From: Hymenobacter rubripertinctus
Lineage (GTDB): Bacteria > Bacteroidota > Bacteroidia > Cytophagales > Hymenobacteraceae
DNA length: 64,000 nucleotides
Assembly: GCF_003583925.1 (NCBI RefSeq)
Contig: NZ_QYCN01000003.1
Location: 186,069 to 250,068, forward strand
Direction: 5' to 3'
The notes below the pieces were generated by a model. It searched no databases. It had not been told where the DNA came from and saw only the letters and a program-made list of their open reading frames with translations. A program made the position numbers and the translations under genes. The first letter of the stretch is position 1; the number at the start of each line of letters is the position of its first letter. Shown here piece by piece: positions 16,189 to 24,757 of this stretch.

Positions 16189-17034
16189 TCAGCAGAACTC
16201 CAGGGCCGCTACCACGTCGTCGTGGCGGAACTGGTAGCTGGTCAGGTCGCGCAGGAGAGAAGAGTCGATTTGCTTGCCGCCGGTGGTGCCTTCGGCGAAC
16301 GTGGGTGGTTGCAGGTCCAGGCGGGTGGCGGCGGCGGTGTAGAAGGTGCGGCGGCTGGGGTGGCTGTTGGCGCTGGCGTTGAGCGTGTAACCCCAGAGGC
16401 CCAGTTCGAGAATGCGCACCAGCAGCCCCACGCAGTCGTGCAGATGAATCAGGTTGACGGGAGCTTCGCCGTGGGCCACGCCGCTGCGGCCGGCCATAAA
16501 GCGGCCCGGCGGCCGGCCCGGCCCCATGAGCCCCGCCAGGCGCACCACGGTGTGGGCGGGGCCTTGGAACAGGGCTTCGGCGCGCAGCAGCGGCGTTTCG
16601 GCTTCCAGGCTGGCGCGGGCATCGGGCTCCTGCATCAGGCGGGCCTCGTCGGGGTAGACGCCGGTGGAGCTCACCAGCAGCACGTGGGCCACGCCGGCGG
16701 CGGTGGTGGCCTCGGTTACCAGGCTCAGCAGCGCCGGGTAGGCTTCCGGTGAGCCGGCCCCGCGGGTGGGCGGCACGTTCAGAATCAGCGTTTCCACGCC
16801 CTGGAGCAGGGCTTGCAGCGTATCGGTGTCGGTGAGGGTGGGGGTGGGGGCCAGGCGCAGCAGGTAGGGCCGGATGCCGGCGTCGCGCAGGGTCAGGAGC
16901 TGGCCGGGCGTGGTGGTGGAGCCGTGGACCGGGTAGCCGGCCGCCACCAGGGCGCGGGCCAGGGGCAGGCCCAGCCAGCCGCAGCCCAGCACGGCCACGG
17001 TGGGAAGAGCAGCAGAAGGAGCGGGTTGAATCAT
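16189..17034 (-). CDS. NAD(P)-binding epimerase/reductase-like protein (YeeZ type)
   Basis: A 281-residue Rossmann protein. The N-terminus has LGCGWLGLPLARAL, the GxGxxG-type loop of the YeeZ/SDR-like sugar-nucleotide epimerase group. The middle has LLVSSTGVYPD (about 110-120), the SSTxVY motif of extended SDRs. The usual YxxxK is not evident, so catalysis is uncertain. An ATG 16 codons upstream is also open, but a CACCTTTA box just before the chosen ATG favours the shorter form. Closely upstream of the flavoprotein gene's promoter region but with its own promoter. Confidence 0.75.
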   Translation of the reverse strand: MIQPAPSAALPTVAVLGCGWLGLPLARALVAAGYPVHGSTTTPGQLLTLRDAGIRPYLLRLAPTPTLTDTDTLQALLQGVETLILNVPPTRGAGSPEAYPALLSLVTEATTAAGVAHVLLVSSTGVYPDEARLMQEPDARASLEAETPLLRAEALFQGPAHTVVRLAGLMGPGRPPGRFMAGRSGVAHGEAPVNLIHLHDCVGLLVRILELGLWGYTLNASANSHPSRRTFYTAAATRLDLQPPTFAEGTTGGKQIDSSLLRDLTSYQFRHDDVVAALEFC

Positions 17035-17278
17035 GCGGGGTAAAGGTGGCAAAAAAACTTTCCCGGGCAAGCAGGCCGGCAAGGAATCCGCAAACTGTTA
17101 CCTTGCGCTCCAACAAGTAGGCAAGCATACTACCTCTGGCCGACCCATACGGCCGGTGTTCTGAGTTTCCCATCGACCTTGAGCCCCGCGTGCGGTGGCG
17201 GCCCAATGAGGCCGGACAGTGGTAGGAGCATCCTGATTTTTGCCATCTACTTTTCCCACTTCACCCTTTCTTCCGCTT

Positions 17279-18160
17279 ATGTCTACTGCGCATCCCTACG
17301 CCCAACCCATGCTCCGCGACAATGCCCTCCAGGGCAAAACCATCGTGGTGACGGGCGGCGGCACCGGCCTCGGCCGGGCCATGACCACCTACTTCCTCCA
17401 ACTCGGGGCCAACGTGGTCATCAGCTCCCGCAAGCTGGAAGTACTCGAAAAAACGGCCACCGAGCTGCGCGAGCAAACCGGCAACGCTAACGTGCTGGCC
17501 GTGCAGTGCGACGTGCGCAAGTACGACGAGGTAGAAGCCCTGCTCGAAAAAACTATCAGCACTTATGGCGGCGTCGACGTGCTGCTCAACAACGCGGCCG
17601 GCAACTTCATCAGCCCCACCGAGCGCCTCAGCCACAAGGCTTTCGACGTGATTGTGGACATCGTGCTTAAGGGCTCCTACAACTGCACCCTGGCCTTTGG
17701 CAAGCGCTGGATTGCCGATAAGAAGCCCGGTACCATCCTCAACATCGTGACCACCTACGCCTCCGTGGGCTCGGCCTTCGTGGTGCCATCGGCGGCGGCT
17801 AAGGCCGGCGTGCTGGCCATGACGCGCTCCTTGGCCGTGGAGTGGGCCAAGTACGGCATCCGCTCCAACGCCATTGCGCCCGGCCCGTTCCCAACGGAGG
17901 GTGCCTGGAGCCGCCTGTTCCCCGAGCCCCTGGCCTCCCAGCTCGACCCGGCCGCCAACGTGCCCCTCAAGCGGGTGGGCAGTCACCAGGAGCTGGCCAA
18001 CCTGGCCGCCTACATGGTGTCGGATTTCTCGGCCTACATGAACGGCGAAGTCGTGACCCTCGACGGGGGCGAGTGGCTCAATGGGGCCGGCGAGTTCAAC
18101 AAGCTCGAACTGCTCACCTCCGAAATGTGGGACCAGATCGAGAAGACCATGCGCCGCTAA
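17279..18160 (+). CDS. SDR reductase of the 2,4-dienoyl-CoA reductase (DECR) type
   Basis: A 293-residue short-chain reductase. The coenzyme loop is TGGGTGLG (about residues 24-31) and NNAAGNF follows near 105. The segment after the active site reads FVVPSAAAKAGV, and then GPFPTEGAWSRL. This is the pattern of mitochondrial DECR1, which lacks the usual YxxxK tyrosine and has Ser there. The expected reaction is NADPH-dependent reduction of 2,4-dienoyl-CoA during beta-oxidation of unsaturated fatty acids. The frame is open 13 codons further upstream, but the ATG at 17279 gives the family length. Confidence 0.85.
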   Translation: MSTAHPYAQPMLRDNALQGKTIVVTGGGTGLGRAMTTYFLQLGANVVISSRKLEVLEKTATELREQTGNANVLAVQCDVRKYDEVEALLEKTISTYGGVDVLLNNAAGNFISPTERLSHKAFDVIVDIVLKGSYNCTLAFGKRWIADKKPGTILNIVTTYASVGSAFVVPSAAAKAGVLAMTRSLAVEWAKYGIRSNAIAPGPFPTEGAWSRLFPEPLASQLDPAANVPLKRVGSHQELANLAAYMVSDFSAYMNGEVVTLDGGEWLNGAGEFNKLELLTSEMWDQIEKTMRR

Positions 18161-18253
18161 ATCACAGATGTTACAGATGGTGCAGGTAAAAGGGATTCGT
18201 TCTGCCAGCAGAACGAATCCCTTTTACCTGCACCATCTGTAACATCTGTGATT
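18160..18253. repeat. perfect 45-bp-arm palindrome between convergent genes
   Basis: The arms 18160-18204 and 18209-18253 are exact reverse complements with a 4-base loop (CCAG). The left arm begins AATCACAGATGTTACAGATG. It overlaps the last base of the reductase stop codon and the first bases of the DUF1571 stop, so it occupies the whole gap and can act as a hairpin at the 3' end of both mRNAs. Confidence 0.95.
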
Positions 18254-19100
18254 ATAGTTTGTACCCCTTGAAGCCCTTGGCAAACTCGGGGGCCGGGATG
18301 GGTTGGTTGGCCACTACGTCGTTGAATTCGAATTTCTCGAACAGGCCTTTGTCGTCGTGGACCTGCACGACCAGGGGCAGGAAGAGCTTCTGATCCACGC
18401 AGAGCAGCACGCGGCGGCCGTAGGCGTTGGGCACCTGGAGCATTTTGCCGGCCGGCACGACCGTGCCGGGGCTCAGGTCGTTGCGCTCCAGAATGCGGTA
18501 TTCGCCGCAGCCGAACTTCTCGGCAATAGCGCGGGTGCTTTCGGCCTTGGTGGGCTTGTAGCTCACGTACCGGAACTGCGGGTACACGGAGCGCAGCACG
18601 TAGGCCGCCCGCCCCTGTACGATGGTGTCGGCGGTGTAGCGGAAGGTTTTCTCGAAGCCCGGAGTCAGGCGCTGATCCGAGCCGTCGAGCATTTCGGCAA
18701 TGGTGCCGTAGCCGGCTTCCAGGGCACTATGGTGCTGACTTTTGCGCATGATGGAGCCCTCCGGGTCGAGGCTCAGCGTCACGTAGGGGAAGCTGTTGGG
18801 GTACACCCAGGCGTCGCCGTTGTTCTGGCCCGTTACGTAGAGCACCTCCACGCCCTTCTGGTTGCGCAGGTACACTTTGTAGGGTTTGAAGGTCATCTTC
18901 ATCTCCGTCCGGGCCTGCTGATAGACCCCGCCGATGCGCTCCTGGGCGCGCACGTTGCAGCGCAGCGTTTTCAGGTTCTCAATGGTGCTGCTGAGACGAT
19001 TGATAATGGCGTCCGTCGTGATTTTGGGGTCGGCGGGAACGGCGGCGGTGCTGCCCAGGCCCAGTAGCAGAACGGGCAGCAGGCGGGAAGAACGAAGCAT
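18252..19100 (-). CDS. DUF1571 family secreted protein
   Basis: A 282-residue protein with a signal peptide (MLRSSRLLPVLLLGLGSTAA, cleavage near residue 23). The mature part begins with a helical segment and continues as beta-rich sequence with MKMTFKPYKVYLRN, the DUF1571 pattern. The fold is probably a lipoprotein-carrier-like (LolA-type) half-barrel; function unknown. The frame stays open far upstream, but that part lies over the divergent glycosyltransferase gene and has no protein-like character. The 3' end runs into the 45-bp palindrome. Confidence 0.82.
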   Translation of the reverse strand: MLRSSRLLPVLLLGLGSTAAVPADPKITTDAIINRLSSTIENLKTLRCNVRAQERIGGVYQQARTEMKMTFKPYKVYLRNQKGVEVLYVTGQNNGDAWVYPNSFPYVTLSLDPEGSIMRKSQHHSALEAGYGTIAEMLDGSDQRLTPGFEKTFRYTADTIVQGRAAYVLRSVYPQFRYVSYKPTKAESTRAIAEKFGCGEYRILERNDLSPGTVVPAGKMLQVPNAYGRRVLLCVDQKLFLPLVVQVHDDKGLFEKFEFNDVVANQPIPAPEFAKGFKGYKL

Positions 19101-19250
19101 AGTGAAACGGTAAGAGTAGGGGTAGAGCTGGCCGGCAAGCAGAAACCGCGCCGGAAGCGGCCGGCTTTTGCTTGCCGGCTGGTTGCGGGCTAAAGCTAAC
19201 GGATTGGTGGCAATGGCAACTTTTTGGGGCTTCAGCCAGAATACTCGTCC

Positions 19251-20009
19251 ATGCACTTCACTGTTATCACCCCCACGCACAACCGCCGCGCCTACCTGCC
19301 CGAGGCTGTGCAGAGCGTCCGCGCCACCGTTACTGCGCCCCTCGATTTCTCCTTTGAACACCTGATCTGCGAAAATGCCTGCACCGACGGCACTGCCGAG
19401 TGGTTGCAGCAGGCTGCTCACGAGCCCGGAGCCCCGCTCCGCGTGCGTCGGCAGCCTGAGCTGCTCCGGGCCGGGCCGGCGCGCAACGTGCTCATCCGCG
19501 AAGAGGCCCCCGCCGAAACCTGGCTCGTGCCCCTCGACGACGACGACCTGCTGCTCCAGCGCACCCTGTTTCACTACGCCAGCCAGATCCGGCAGCACCC
19601 CGGCCGGCCGTGGCTGGTGGCCGACTTCCTGCGCGTGGACCAGGACCGCCGCTACCTGCCCGCCGACGATTACTACGCCTGGCAGTTCGACAGCCCCACC
19701 GACATGCTCCAGGCCATTTTCCGGGCCGAACATTTCATCCAGGGCAACGTGTGCTACAGCCGCCAGCTGTTCGAGGAAGTGAACGGCTACGACGAGCAAA
19801 TCGAAATGGCCGAAGACCTCGACCTCTACGTGCGCTTCCTGCTGGCCGGCCACCTGCCCGTCATCTGCCCTCACATCAGCCACCTGCACCGCTTTCACAG
19901 CAGCAACGTGAGTATTGGCACCGATGCCGGCAAGCACGCCCAGGATCTGCGGGTTATCTATGATAAGTACGCCGGGCAGTTAGGGGAGATGGGAATAGAG
20001 CGGCCGTGA
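19251..20009 (+). CDS. family 2 glycosyltransferase
   Basis: A 252-residue single-domain GT-A enzyme. The start is FTVITPTHNRRAYLPEAV (nucleotide-binding strand), followed by ENACTDGT (about 38-45), and VPLDDDDLL (about 91-99) supplies the metal-binding Asp motif. GYDEQIEMAEDLDLYVR (about 177-193) is the usual acceptor-side ED motif. It would move a sugar from a nucleotide sugar to an unknown cell-surface acceptor. It has no membrane segment and no neighbouring surface-polysaccharide genes, so its pathway is open. Divergent from DUF1571. Confidence 0.85.
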   Translation: MHFTVITPTHNRRAYLPEAVQSVRATVTAPLDFSFEHLICENACTDGTAEWLQQAAHEPGAPLRVRRQPELLRAGPARNVLIREEAPAETWLVPLDDDDLLLQRTLFHYASQIRQHPGRPWLVADFLRVDQDRRYLPADDYYAWQFDSPTDMLQAIFRAEHFIQGNVCYSRQLFEEVNGYDEQIEMAEDLDLYVRFLLAGHLPVICPHISHLHRFHSSNVSIGTDAGKHAQDLRVIYDKYAGQLGEMGIERP

Positions 20010-20045
20010 GGCAACTGCTGGAACATAGGTAATCGAGAGAGTTGA

Positions 20046-21323
20046 TTATTTATCCACCACTACCCCGCCCTTTACCACCAGCTTCACCTGCCGCAACGCG
20101 CTGATATCCTGGGTTGGGTCGCCGGATACGGCTACCAGATCGGCCAGCAGGCCGGGCTTTAGCTGGCCGCGGTCGGGGAGCTGGAAGAGGCGGGCATTGG
20201 TGCTGGTGAGGCCGCGCAGAACTTGCAGTCTCGTCAGGCCGTACTCGCGGACCAGCAGCTCGGCTTCGCGCAGGTTGTCGCCGTGAGTGAACACGCCCAC
20301 GTCGCCGCCAATGGCCAGTTCTACGCCGCTTTGCAGGGCGGCTTTCATGCTGAGGCGTTTTTGCTGAATCCGGTCGGGCTCGGCGCCTGTTCCTTTCTGC
20401 CAGCCCCGGTACTGGGCAATGGCGTCGCCGGCGGCCACGGTGGGGCAGAGGGCCACGCCGCGCTGCTTCATGAGCTTGAATACTTCTAAGGTGCCGCCGT
20501 CGCCGTGTTCGATGGTCTGCACGCCGGCCAGGGTGGCGCGGCGCATGCCTTCGGGGGTGCTGGCGTGGGCCACCACGGGGCGGCCGGCGTTGCGGGCGGT
20601 TTGCACGATGAGGTTCAGCTCGTCCTGGGAAAACGTGGGCCGGCTGGGCTCATTCGGTCCCCAGCGGTAGTCGGCGTACACCTTGATGATGTCGGCCCCC
20701 TTGCCGATTTGCTCCCGCACGGCCCGCAGCAGGCCATCCACGCCGTCGGCTTCCTGGGCACCCTGGAGCACGTCCACGTCGGCCGAGAGTTTGGGTCCGT
20801 AGCTGCCGGTAGCCACCAAAGCGCGGGTAGCCACCAGCAGGCGCGGCCCCGGAATCAGGCCCTGCTCGATGGCTTGTTTGAGGCCCACATCGGCGTAGCC
20901 GGCCCCCTCGCTGCCCAGGTCGCGGGCGGTGGTGAAGCCGGCGGCCAGCGTGGCGCGGGCGTGGGCCGTGGCGCGGGCCACCCGCAGCGCCTGAGATTCG
21001 AGCAGCACCTGGTCGTTCCAGGGCGTTTCGTTATAGGGGTGGAGCAGCAGGTGGCTGTGGCCCTCAATGAGGCCGGGCAGCAGCGTGAGGCCCGGCAGCT
21101 CCAGAACGCGGGCACCGGCCGGGGCGGTGAGCTGGGCGGCCGGCCCCACAGCTTTGATTTTGTCGCCCTCGGTGAGCACGGCCCAGCCGGGGTGCAGGGT
21201 TTCGCCATCGAACACGGCGGCGGGCCGTAGCAGCAGGGCCACGGGTGCGGGCGCAGCTGACGGTTGAGCCAGGGTTGGGCCGGCAGTCAGCAGGAAGGCA
21301 ATCAGGAGTAGAATCGGACGCAA
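20046..21323 (-). CDS. secreted amidohydrolase (imidazolonepropionase-like)
   Basis: A protein of about 425 residues with a signal peptide (LRPILLLIAFLLTAGPTLAQ). Metal-binding motifs in order: EGHSHLLL (HxH), KVYADYRW (bridging Lys), VVAHASTPEG and IEHGDGG (two His) and IGGDVGVFTHG (Asp). This is the dinuclear amidohydrolase set, close to the Xaa-Pro dipeptidase/imidazolonepropionase-like group; substrate unknown. The start is uncertain: I favour TTG at 21323, which places the signal peptide at the N-terminus. In-frame ATG codons at 21404 and 21449 would overlap the upstream gene and add an unlikely Arg-rich extension. Confidence 0.75.
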   Translation of the reverse strand: MRPILLLIAFLLTAGPTLAQPSAAPAPVALLLRPAAVFDGETLHPGWAVLTEGDKIKAVGPAAQLTAPAGARVLELPGLTLLPGLIEGHSHLLLHPYNETPWNDQVLLESQALRVARATAHARATLAAGFTTARDLGSEGAGYADVGLKQAIEQGLIPGPRLLVATRALVATGSYGPKLSADVDVLQGAQEADGVDGLLRAVREQIGKGADIIKVYADYRWGPNEPSRPTFSQDELNLIVQTARNAGRPVVAHASTPEGMRRATLAGVQTIEHGDGGTLEVFKLMKQRGVALCPTVAAGDAIAQYRGWQKGTGAEPDRIQQKRLSMKAALQSGVELAIGGDVGVFTHGDNLREAELLVREYGLTRLQVLRGLTSTNARLFQLPDRGQLKPGLLADLVAVSGDPTQDISALRQVKLVVKGGVVVDK

Positions 21324-21360
21324 GGGCAGGGCGGAAAGCGGGTGAAGCAGGGGCTTAAAG

Positions 21361-21966
21361 CTACGGCTGCTTCCGCAAATCGTACGACAGGCCCACCTGC
21401 GCATCCCAGATGAACAGGCGTTGGTTTCCAAAGCGGAAATCCGCGTCATCCACCGGCAGGCTGGTAAGCAGCAGGCGGGGGTGAAACAAGGCTTCTACAT
21501 TGAACCGGCTGCCGCCCAACTGCCGATACGTGAGCGACGACCACAGGCCAACCCCCGCTTTGGCTTCCGTGCTCCGCTCCCGGGCTCCCACGAAGTAGAG
21601 CCCTGCGCTGGGTCCGGCCAGCAATTCCAGCCGGGGCGCGAGCTGCATCCGGCCCGCCACGAAGCCTTGCAGGGAATAGAGCGAATTGTGGTACTCAGTG
21701 ATGGCGCGGGGGCGGCCCGCAGGATCGAATGGATCAGCATTCGGCAAAAACTCCCGGTAATTCTGGCGGTTGCGGGCCGCCGTCAGGCCCACGCCCGCCG
21801 CCACGTGGCGGCCCAGGGGAAACACCGTATGTAGCCCCCCGGAAGCTGCGCCGGTAAACGAATTTTCGCCCACCCGGGTATAGCCGCCCGTGAGCAGCAC
21901 TTCCTGACTGAAAGCAGAAGTAGCGGCGAGAAAAAGCAGGAACAGGGCAGATAGAAATTGAGTCAT
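21361..21966 (-). CDS. secreted, probably outer-membrane beta-barrel protein
   Basis: About 201 residues from MTQFLSALFLLF, with a clear signal peptide ending in AFSQ. The rest alternates short aromatic/hydrophobic strands and ends in LSYDLRKQP, as in small outer-membrane barrels. No family is recognised. An ATG five codons upstream (21981) is equally possible. It lies 38 bp upstream of the amidohydrolase start on the same strand, so the two may be cotranscribed. Confidence 0.65.
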   Translation of the reverse strand: MTQFLSALFLLFLAATSAFSQEVLLTGGYTRVGENSFTGAASGGLHTVFPLGRHVAAGVGLTAARNRQNYREFLPNADPFDPAGRPRAITEYHNSLYSLQGFVAGRMQLAPRLELLAGPSAGLYFVGARERSTEAKAGVGLWSSLTYRQLGGSRFNVEALFHPRLLLTSLPVDDADFRFGNQRLFIWDAQVGLSYDLRKQP

Positions 21967-22105
21967 AAGTGGGTAAGTCACTAAAAAGTAAAGCAGCCGC
22001 CACTCGGGAAGTCAGGAGGAGAGTGAAGTGCAAAAGCGAAGGAAGTGAAACCTAGCGCTACGACGGCGGCCAGAATTTTTATAGCGGGCAGTTCGCGCAA
22101 AAAAA

Positions 22106-22157
22106 AGGGCCGCCCGGGGTAAAAGTCGCTGTAACAACTTCTGTCGCGGGCGGCCCT
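22106..22157 (-). terminator. hairpin with T-run on the minus strand
   Basis: The 11-bp arms AGGGCCGCCCG and its complement, with a run of A on the left that reads as T on the minus strand. It follows the S46 peptidase gene and the palindrome at 22212. Confidence 0.6.
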
Positions 22158-22211
22158 TCCGGGTGGGTGTACTCCCGGTTCGAAGGGTCGAGGAAAACAG
22201 GGAGCCGGTTT

Positions 22212-22262
22212 ATGATTTGGTAGGTTATTTTTTTTGCGCAGAAAAATAACCTACCAAATCAT
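22212..22262 (-). terminator. perfect palindrome after the S46 peptidase gene
   Basis: 20-bp perfect arms (ATGATTTGGTAGGTTATTTT and its complement) around an 11-base loop, starting 9 bp past the peptidase stop. It probably ends or stabilises the transcript. Confidence 0.75.
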
Positions 22263-22271
22263 ACGTGGTCG

Positions 22272-24515
22272 TTACGCCTTTTTGCGCTTCACTTTTACCT
22301 TTTTCACTTTTTGGTTGGAATCCGAACCGGCGGCCGCTTCGGGGCCGCCCACGAGAGTCATTTCCTTTACAAGGTGGCCGGCCCCGGCGTACTTGTCCAC
22401 CACGAAGAGCATGTAGCGCACGTCGAGGGTAATGTTGCGCACCCGGTCGGGGTCGAACATGATGTCGGACATGGTGCCCTCCCAGTTGCGGTCGAAGTTG
22501 GTGCCGATCAGCTCGCCTTTTCCGTTGATGACGGGCGAGCCGGAGTTGCCGCCGGTGGTGTGGTTGGTGGCGATGAAGGCCACCGGCACGGAGCCCTTGT
22601 AGGCGTAGGGGCCGTAGTCCTTGTTCTGGTACAATTCTGCGAGGCGGGCCGGCACCTCAAACTCGGGGTTGGTGGGGTCAGCCTTCTCCATGATGCCGTC
22701 GAGGGTGGTGTAGAAATCATACTTCACGCCGTCGGCGGGCTCGTAGCCGGCTACCTGCCCGTAGGCGAGGCGGAGGGTGGAGTTGGCATCGGGGTAGAAC
22801 TTGCGCTCCGGTTGCTGGAGGCGCTGGCCGGCCAGGTAGGTGCGCTGGAGCAGGGCAATCTGGTCGGTGGCCGCCGAGTAGGTGGGCAGGATGGCCGCGC
22901 GGTAATTGCCCACAACGGCCGCCGCGAGCTGGGCGGCGGGGTCCTGGCGCAGGGTTTCGGGCTTGCCGTTGGCCACCGCATCAAGCACGGCCAGGGCGCT
23001 GGCCTGGTCGGTGAGGCGCGACTTACTGAACAACTGGGCCGCGTAGGCGTCCCAGCCGGTGGCGGCGTACTGCTGGCTGAGCGTCTTCACGTAGGTGGGC
23101 AGCAGGGCGGGCGGGGTGCCGGTGGCGTAGAGGGGCAGCAGCTGGGCGGCTACCTTCTGGTCGGTGGGGGCATTGTAGTTGCGGAAGAAACCGGCTACAC
23201 CCTTTTTGGCTTTTTCCACGGCCGCCTTCAATTCGGCGGCGGGTACTTTCTGATCCACCAGGTCCAGAAGTGGGAGCAGGCTGTTGGCGTAGCTCACCAG
23301 CTCCACGCCCAGGGCCGCCTCGCTCACGTAGTCGCGGGCCAGGGTATAGTCGCGGGCGCTGGCGTAGCTGCGCTTCAGGTCGGGAAGCAGGGTGGCGAAG
23401 GCGGCCCGGCGGGCGGCGTCGCCCGATTCGGCCCAGCGCTGGAACTCGGCTTCCTGCTGCTGCTTCACGCGCACGGCATCGAGCTTTTTGAGGCCCCGGT
23501 TCTCCCCGATCCACTTTTTCCAGTAGTTGGCGATGCTGGCGTACTTGGCCGCGTACTGAATCCGCACCTTGTCGGAGGCCTTCATGTCGGCATCCAAAAC
23601 CTTGAGCTTGGCGTCGCGGATGGCAATTTTGGCCGGGTTCGATACCGCGTAGGTTTCCTCCACGCCCCAGCTGGTGAGGTATTCGTTGGTGCGGCCGGGA
23701 AAGCCAAACACCATCGTGAAGTCGCCGGGCTGCACGCCGGCCAGGGAAATGGGCAGGTGGTGACGGGGCTTAAAGGGCTTGTTGTCGGGCGAGTAGGGGG
23801 CGGGCTTGTTGTCGGGGCCGGCGTAGATGCGGAAGATGCTGAAGTCGCCGGTGTGGCGGGGCCAGGCCCAGTTGTCGGTGTCGCCCCCGAATTTGCCGAT
23901 GCTGCTCGGCGGCGCGCCCACCAGCCGGATATCCTGGAACACCTCGGTCAGGAACAGGTAGTACTCGTTGCCGTTGAACATGGGTCGTACGAACGCCTGG
24001 TAGCCGGTGCCCTGCACGGCGGCCTGGGCCACGCGCTGGCTGTTGAGCTGCACCAGTTTCTCCCGCTCGGCCTCCACGATGCCCGTGGTGGGCACGCCGG
24101 CCAGCACCTGGCTGGTCACGTCCTCCATGCGCACGATGAAGGTGGCCGTCAGGCCGGGGTTGGGCAGTTCCTGGTCGCGGCTCATGGCCCAGTAGCCTTT
24201 GGTGAGGTAGTCGTTTTCGACGGAGGAATGCTGCTGAATCTGGCCGTAGCCGCAGTGGTGGTTGGTGAGCAGCAGGCCCTGGTCGGAAATGATTTCGCCG
24301 GTGCAGCCACCGCCAAACTGCACGATGGCGTCTTTGAGGCTGCCTTGGTTGATAGAGTAAATCTGCTCGGCGGTGAGCTTGAGGCCTTTTTTCTGCATGT
24401 CGGCCTCGTTGAGCTGCTTGAGCAGCAACGGCAGCCACATGCCCTCATCGGCGCGGGCAGTTAGGGCAGTAAGGAAAGTAAGGGCCAGCAGCGCCAGCCG
24501 GGTACGAAGGAGCAT
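22272..24515 (-). CDS. S46 family dipeptidyl-peptidase, DPP11-like
   Basis: A 747-residue periplasmic serine exopeptidase with a signal peptide (MLLRTRLALLALTFLTALTARA). The triad is visible: His in NHHCGYG (about 85), Asp in GGDTDNW (about 227) and Ser in GGNSGSPV (about 656). Eighteen residues after that Ser is Arg in NFDRNWEG; in P. gingivalis the same place (Arg673) makes DPP11 specific for Asp/Glu at P1, while DPP7 has Gly. It should release acidic dipeptides from peptides in the periplasm. The frame is open 121 codons further upstream, but that part crosses repeats and lacks protein character. Confidence 0.92.
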   Translation of the reverse strand: MLLRTRLALLALTFLTALTARADEGMWLPLLLKQLNEADMQKKGLKLTAEQIYSINQGSLKDAIVQFGGGCTGEIISDQGLLLTNHHCGYGQIQQHSSVENDYLTKGYWAMSRDQELPNPGLTATFIVRMEDVTSQVLAGVPTTGIVEAEREKLVQLNSQRVAQAAVQGTGYQAFVRPMFNGNEYYLFLTEVFQDIRLVGAPPSSIGKFGGDTDNWAWPRHTGDFSIFRIYAGPDNKPAPYSPDNKPFKPRHHLPISLAGVQPGDFTMVFGFPGRTNEYLTSWGVEETYAVSNPAKIAIRDAKLKVLDADMKASDKVRIQYAAKYASIANYWKKWIGENRGLKKLDAVRVKQQQEAEFQRWAESGDAARRAAFATLLPDLKRSYASARDYTLARDYVSEAALGVELVSYANSLLPLLDLVDQKVPAAELKAAVEKAKKGVAGFFRNYNAPTDQKVAAQLLPLYATGTPPALLPTYVKTLSQQYAATGWDAYAAQLFSKSRLTDQASALAVLDAVANGKPETLRQDPAAQLAAAVVGNYRAAILPTYSAATDQIALLQRTYLAGQRLQQPERKFYPDANSTLRLAYGQVAGYEPADGVKYDFYTTLDGIMEKADPTNPEFEVPARLAELYQNKDYGPYAYKGSVPVAFIATNHTTGGNSGSPVINGKGELIGTNFDRNWEGTMSDIMFDPDRVRNITLDVRYMLFVVDKYAGAGHLVKEMTLVGGPEAAAGSDSNQKVKKVKVKRKKA

Positions 24516-24641
24516 AAAAACGAAAAAGGGTGGAGGTATCAGGACGCGAAAATACGATTTTGGCTGCTTGGATGATCTTCTTTCGGGGCCAATAAGCTTT
24601 CCCGCAGAGGTCCGCAGAGGGATGCGCAGAGAAAAAACAGC

Positions 24642-24692
24642 GCTGTCAGCAAAACGCCCACCCGAAAACCGGGTGGGCGTTTTGCTGACAGC
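24642..24692. repeat. perfect hairpin upstream of the S46 gene
   Basis: 23-bp perfect arms (GCTGTCAGCAAAACGCCCAC start) with a 5-base loop. It lies between the YkvA gene end and the S46 peptidase promoter region and may terminate the YkvA transcript. Confidence 0.8.
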
Positions 24693-24706
24693 CGTCAGAA
24701 CGAATC

Positions 24707-24757
24707 TGCGGCATCTGCAACATCTGCGGCATCTGCAACATCTGCAACATCTGTGAT
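24707..24757. repeat. tandem 9-bp repeats CTGCrrCAT
   Basis: Five head-to-tail units (CTGCGGCAT or CTGCAACAT) end in CTGTGATTC next to the YkvA stop codon. The last part (AACATCTGTGATT) equals the end of the 45-bp palindrome at 18160-18253, so both belong to one repeat family. Confidence 0.8.

Noticed and set aside
19101..19937. Long N-terminal extension of the DUF1571 protein
   Set aside because: It is antisense to the glycosyltransferase gene, and a proper signal peptide begins at 19100.
21324..21449. Longer N-terminus of the amidohydrolase from ATG codons
   Set aside because: It overlaps the upstream gene and would put about 40 Arg-rich residues before the signal peptide.
22311..24464. 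717-codon open frame on the plus strand
   Set aside because: It is fully antisense to the S46 peptidase gene; His/Gly/Val-rich composition is typical of G+C-rich antisense shadows.
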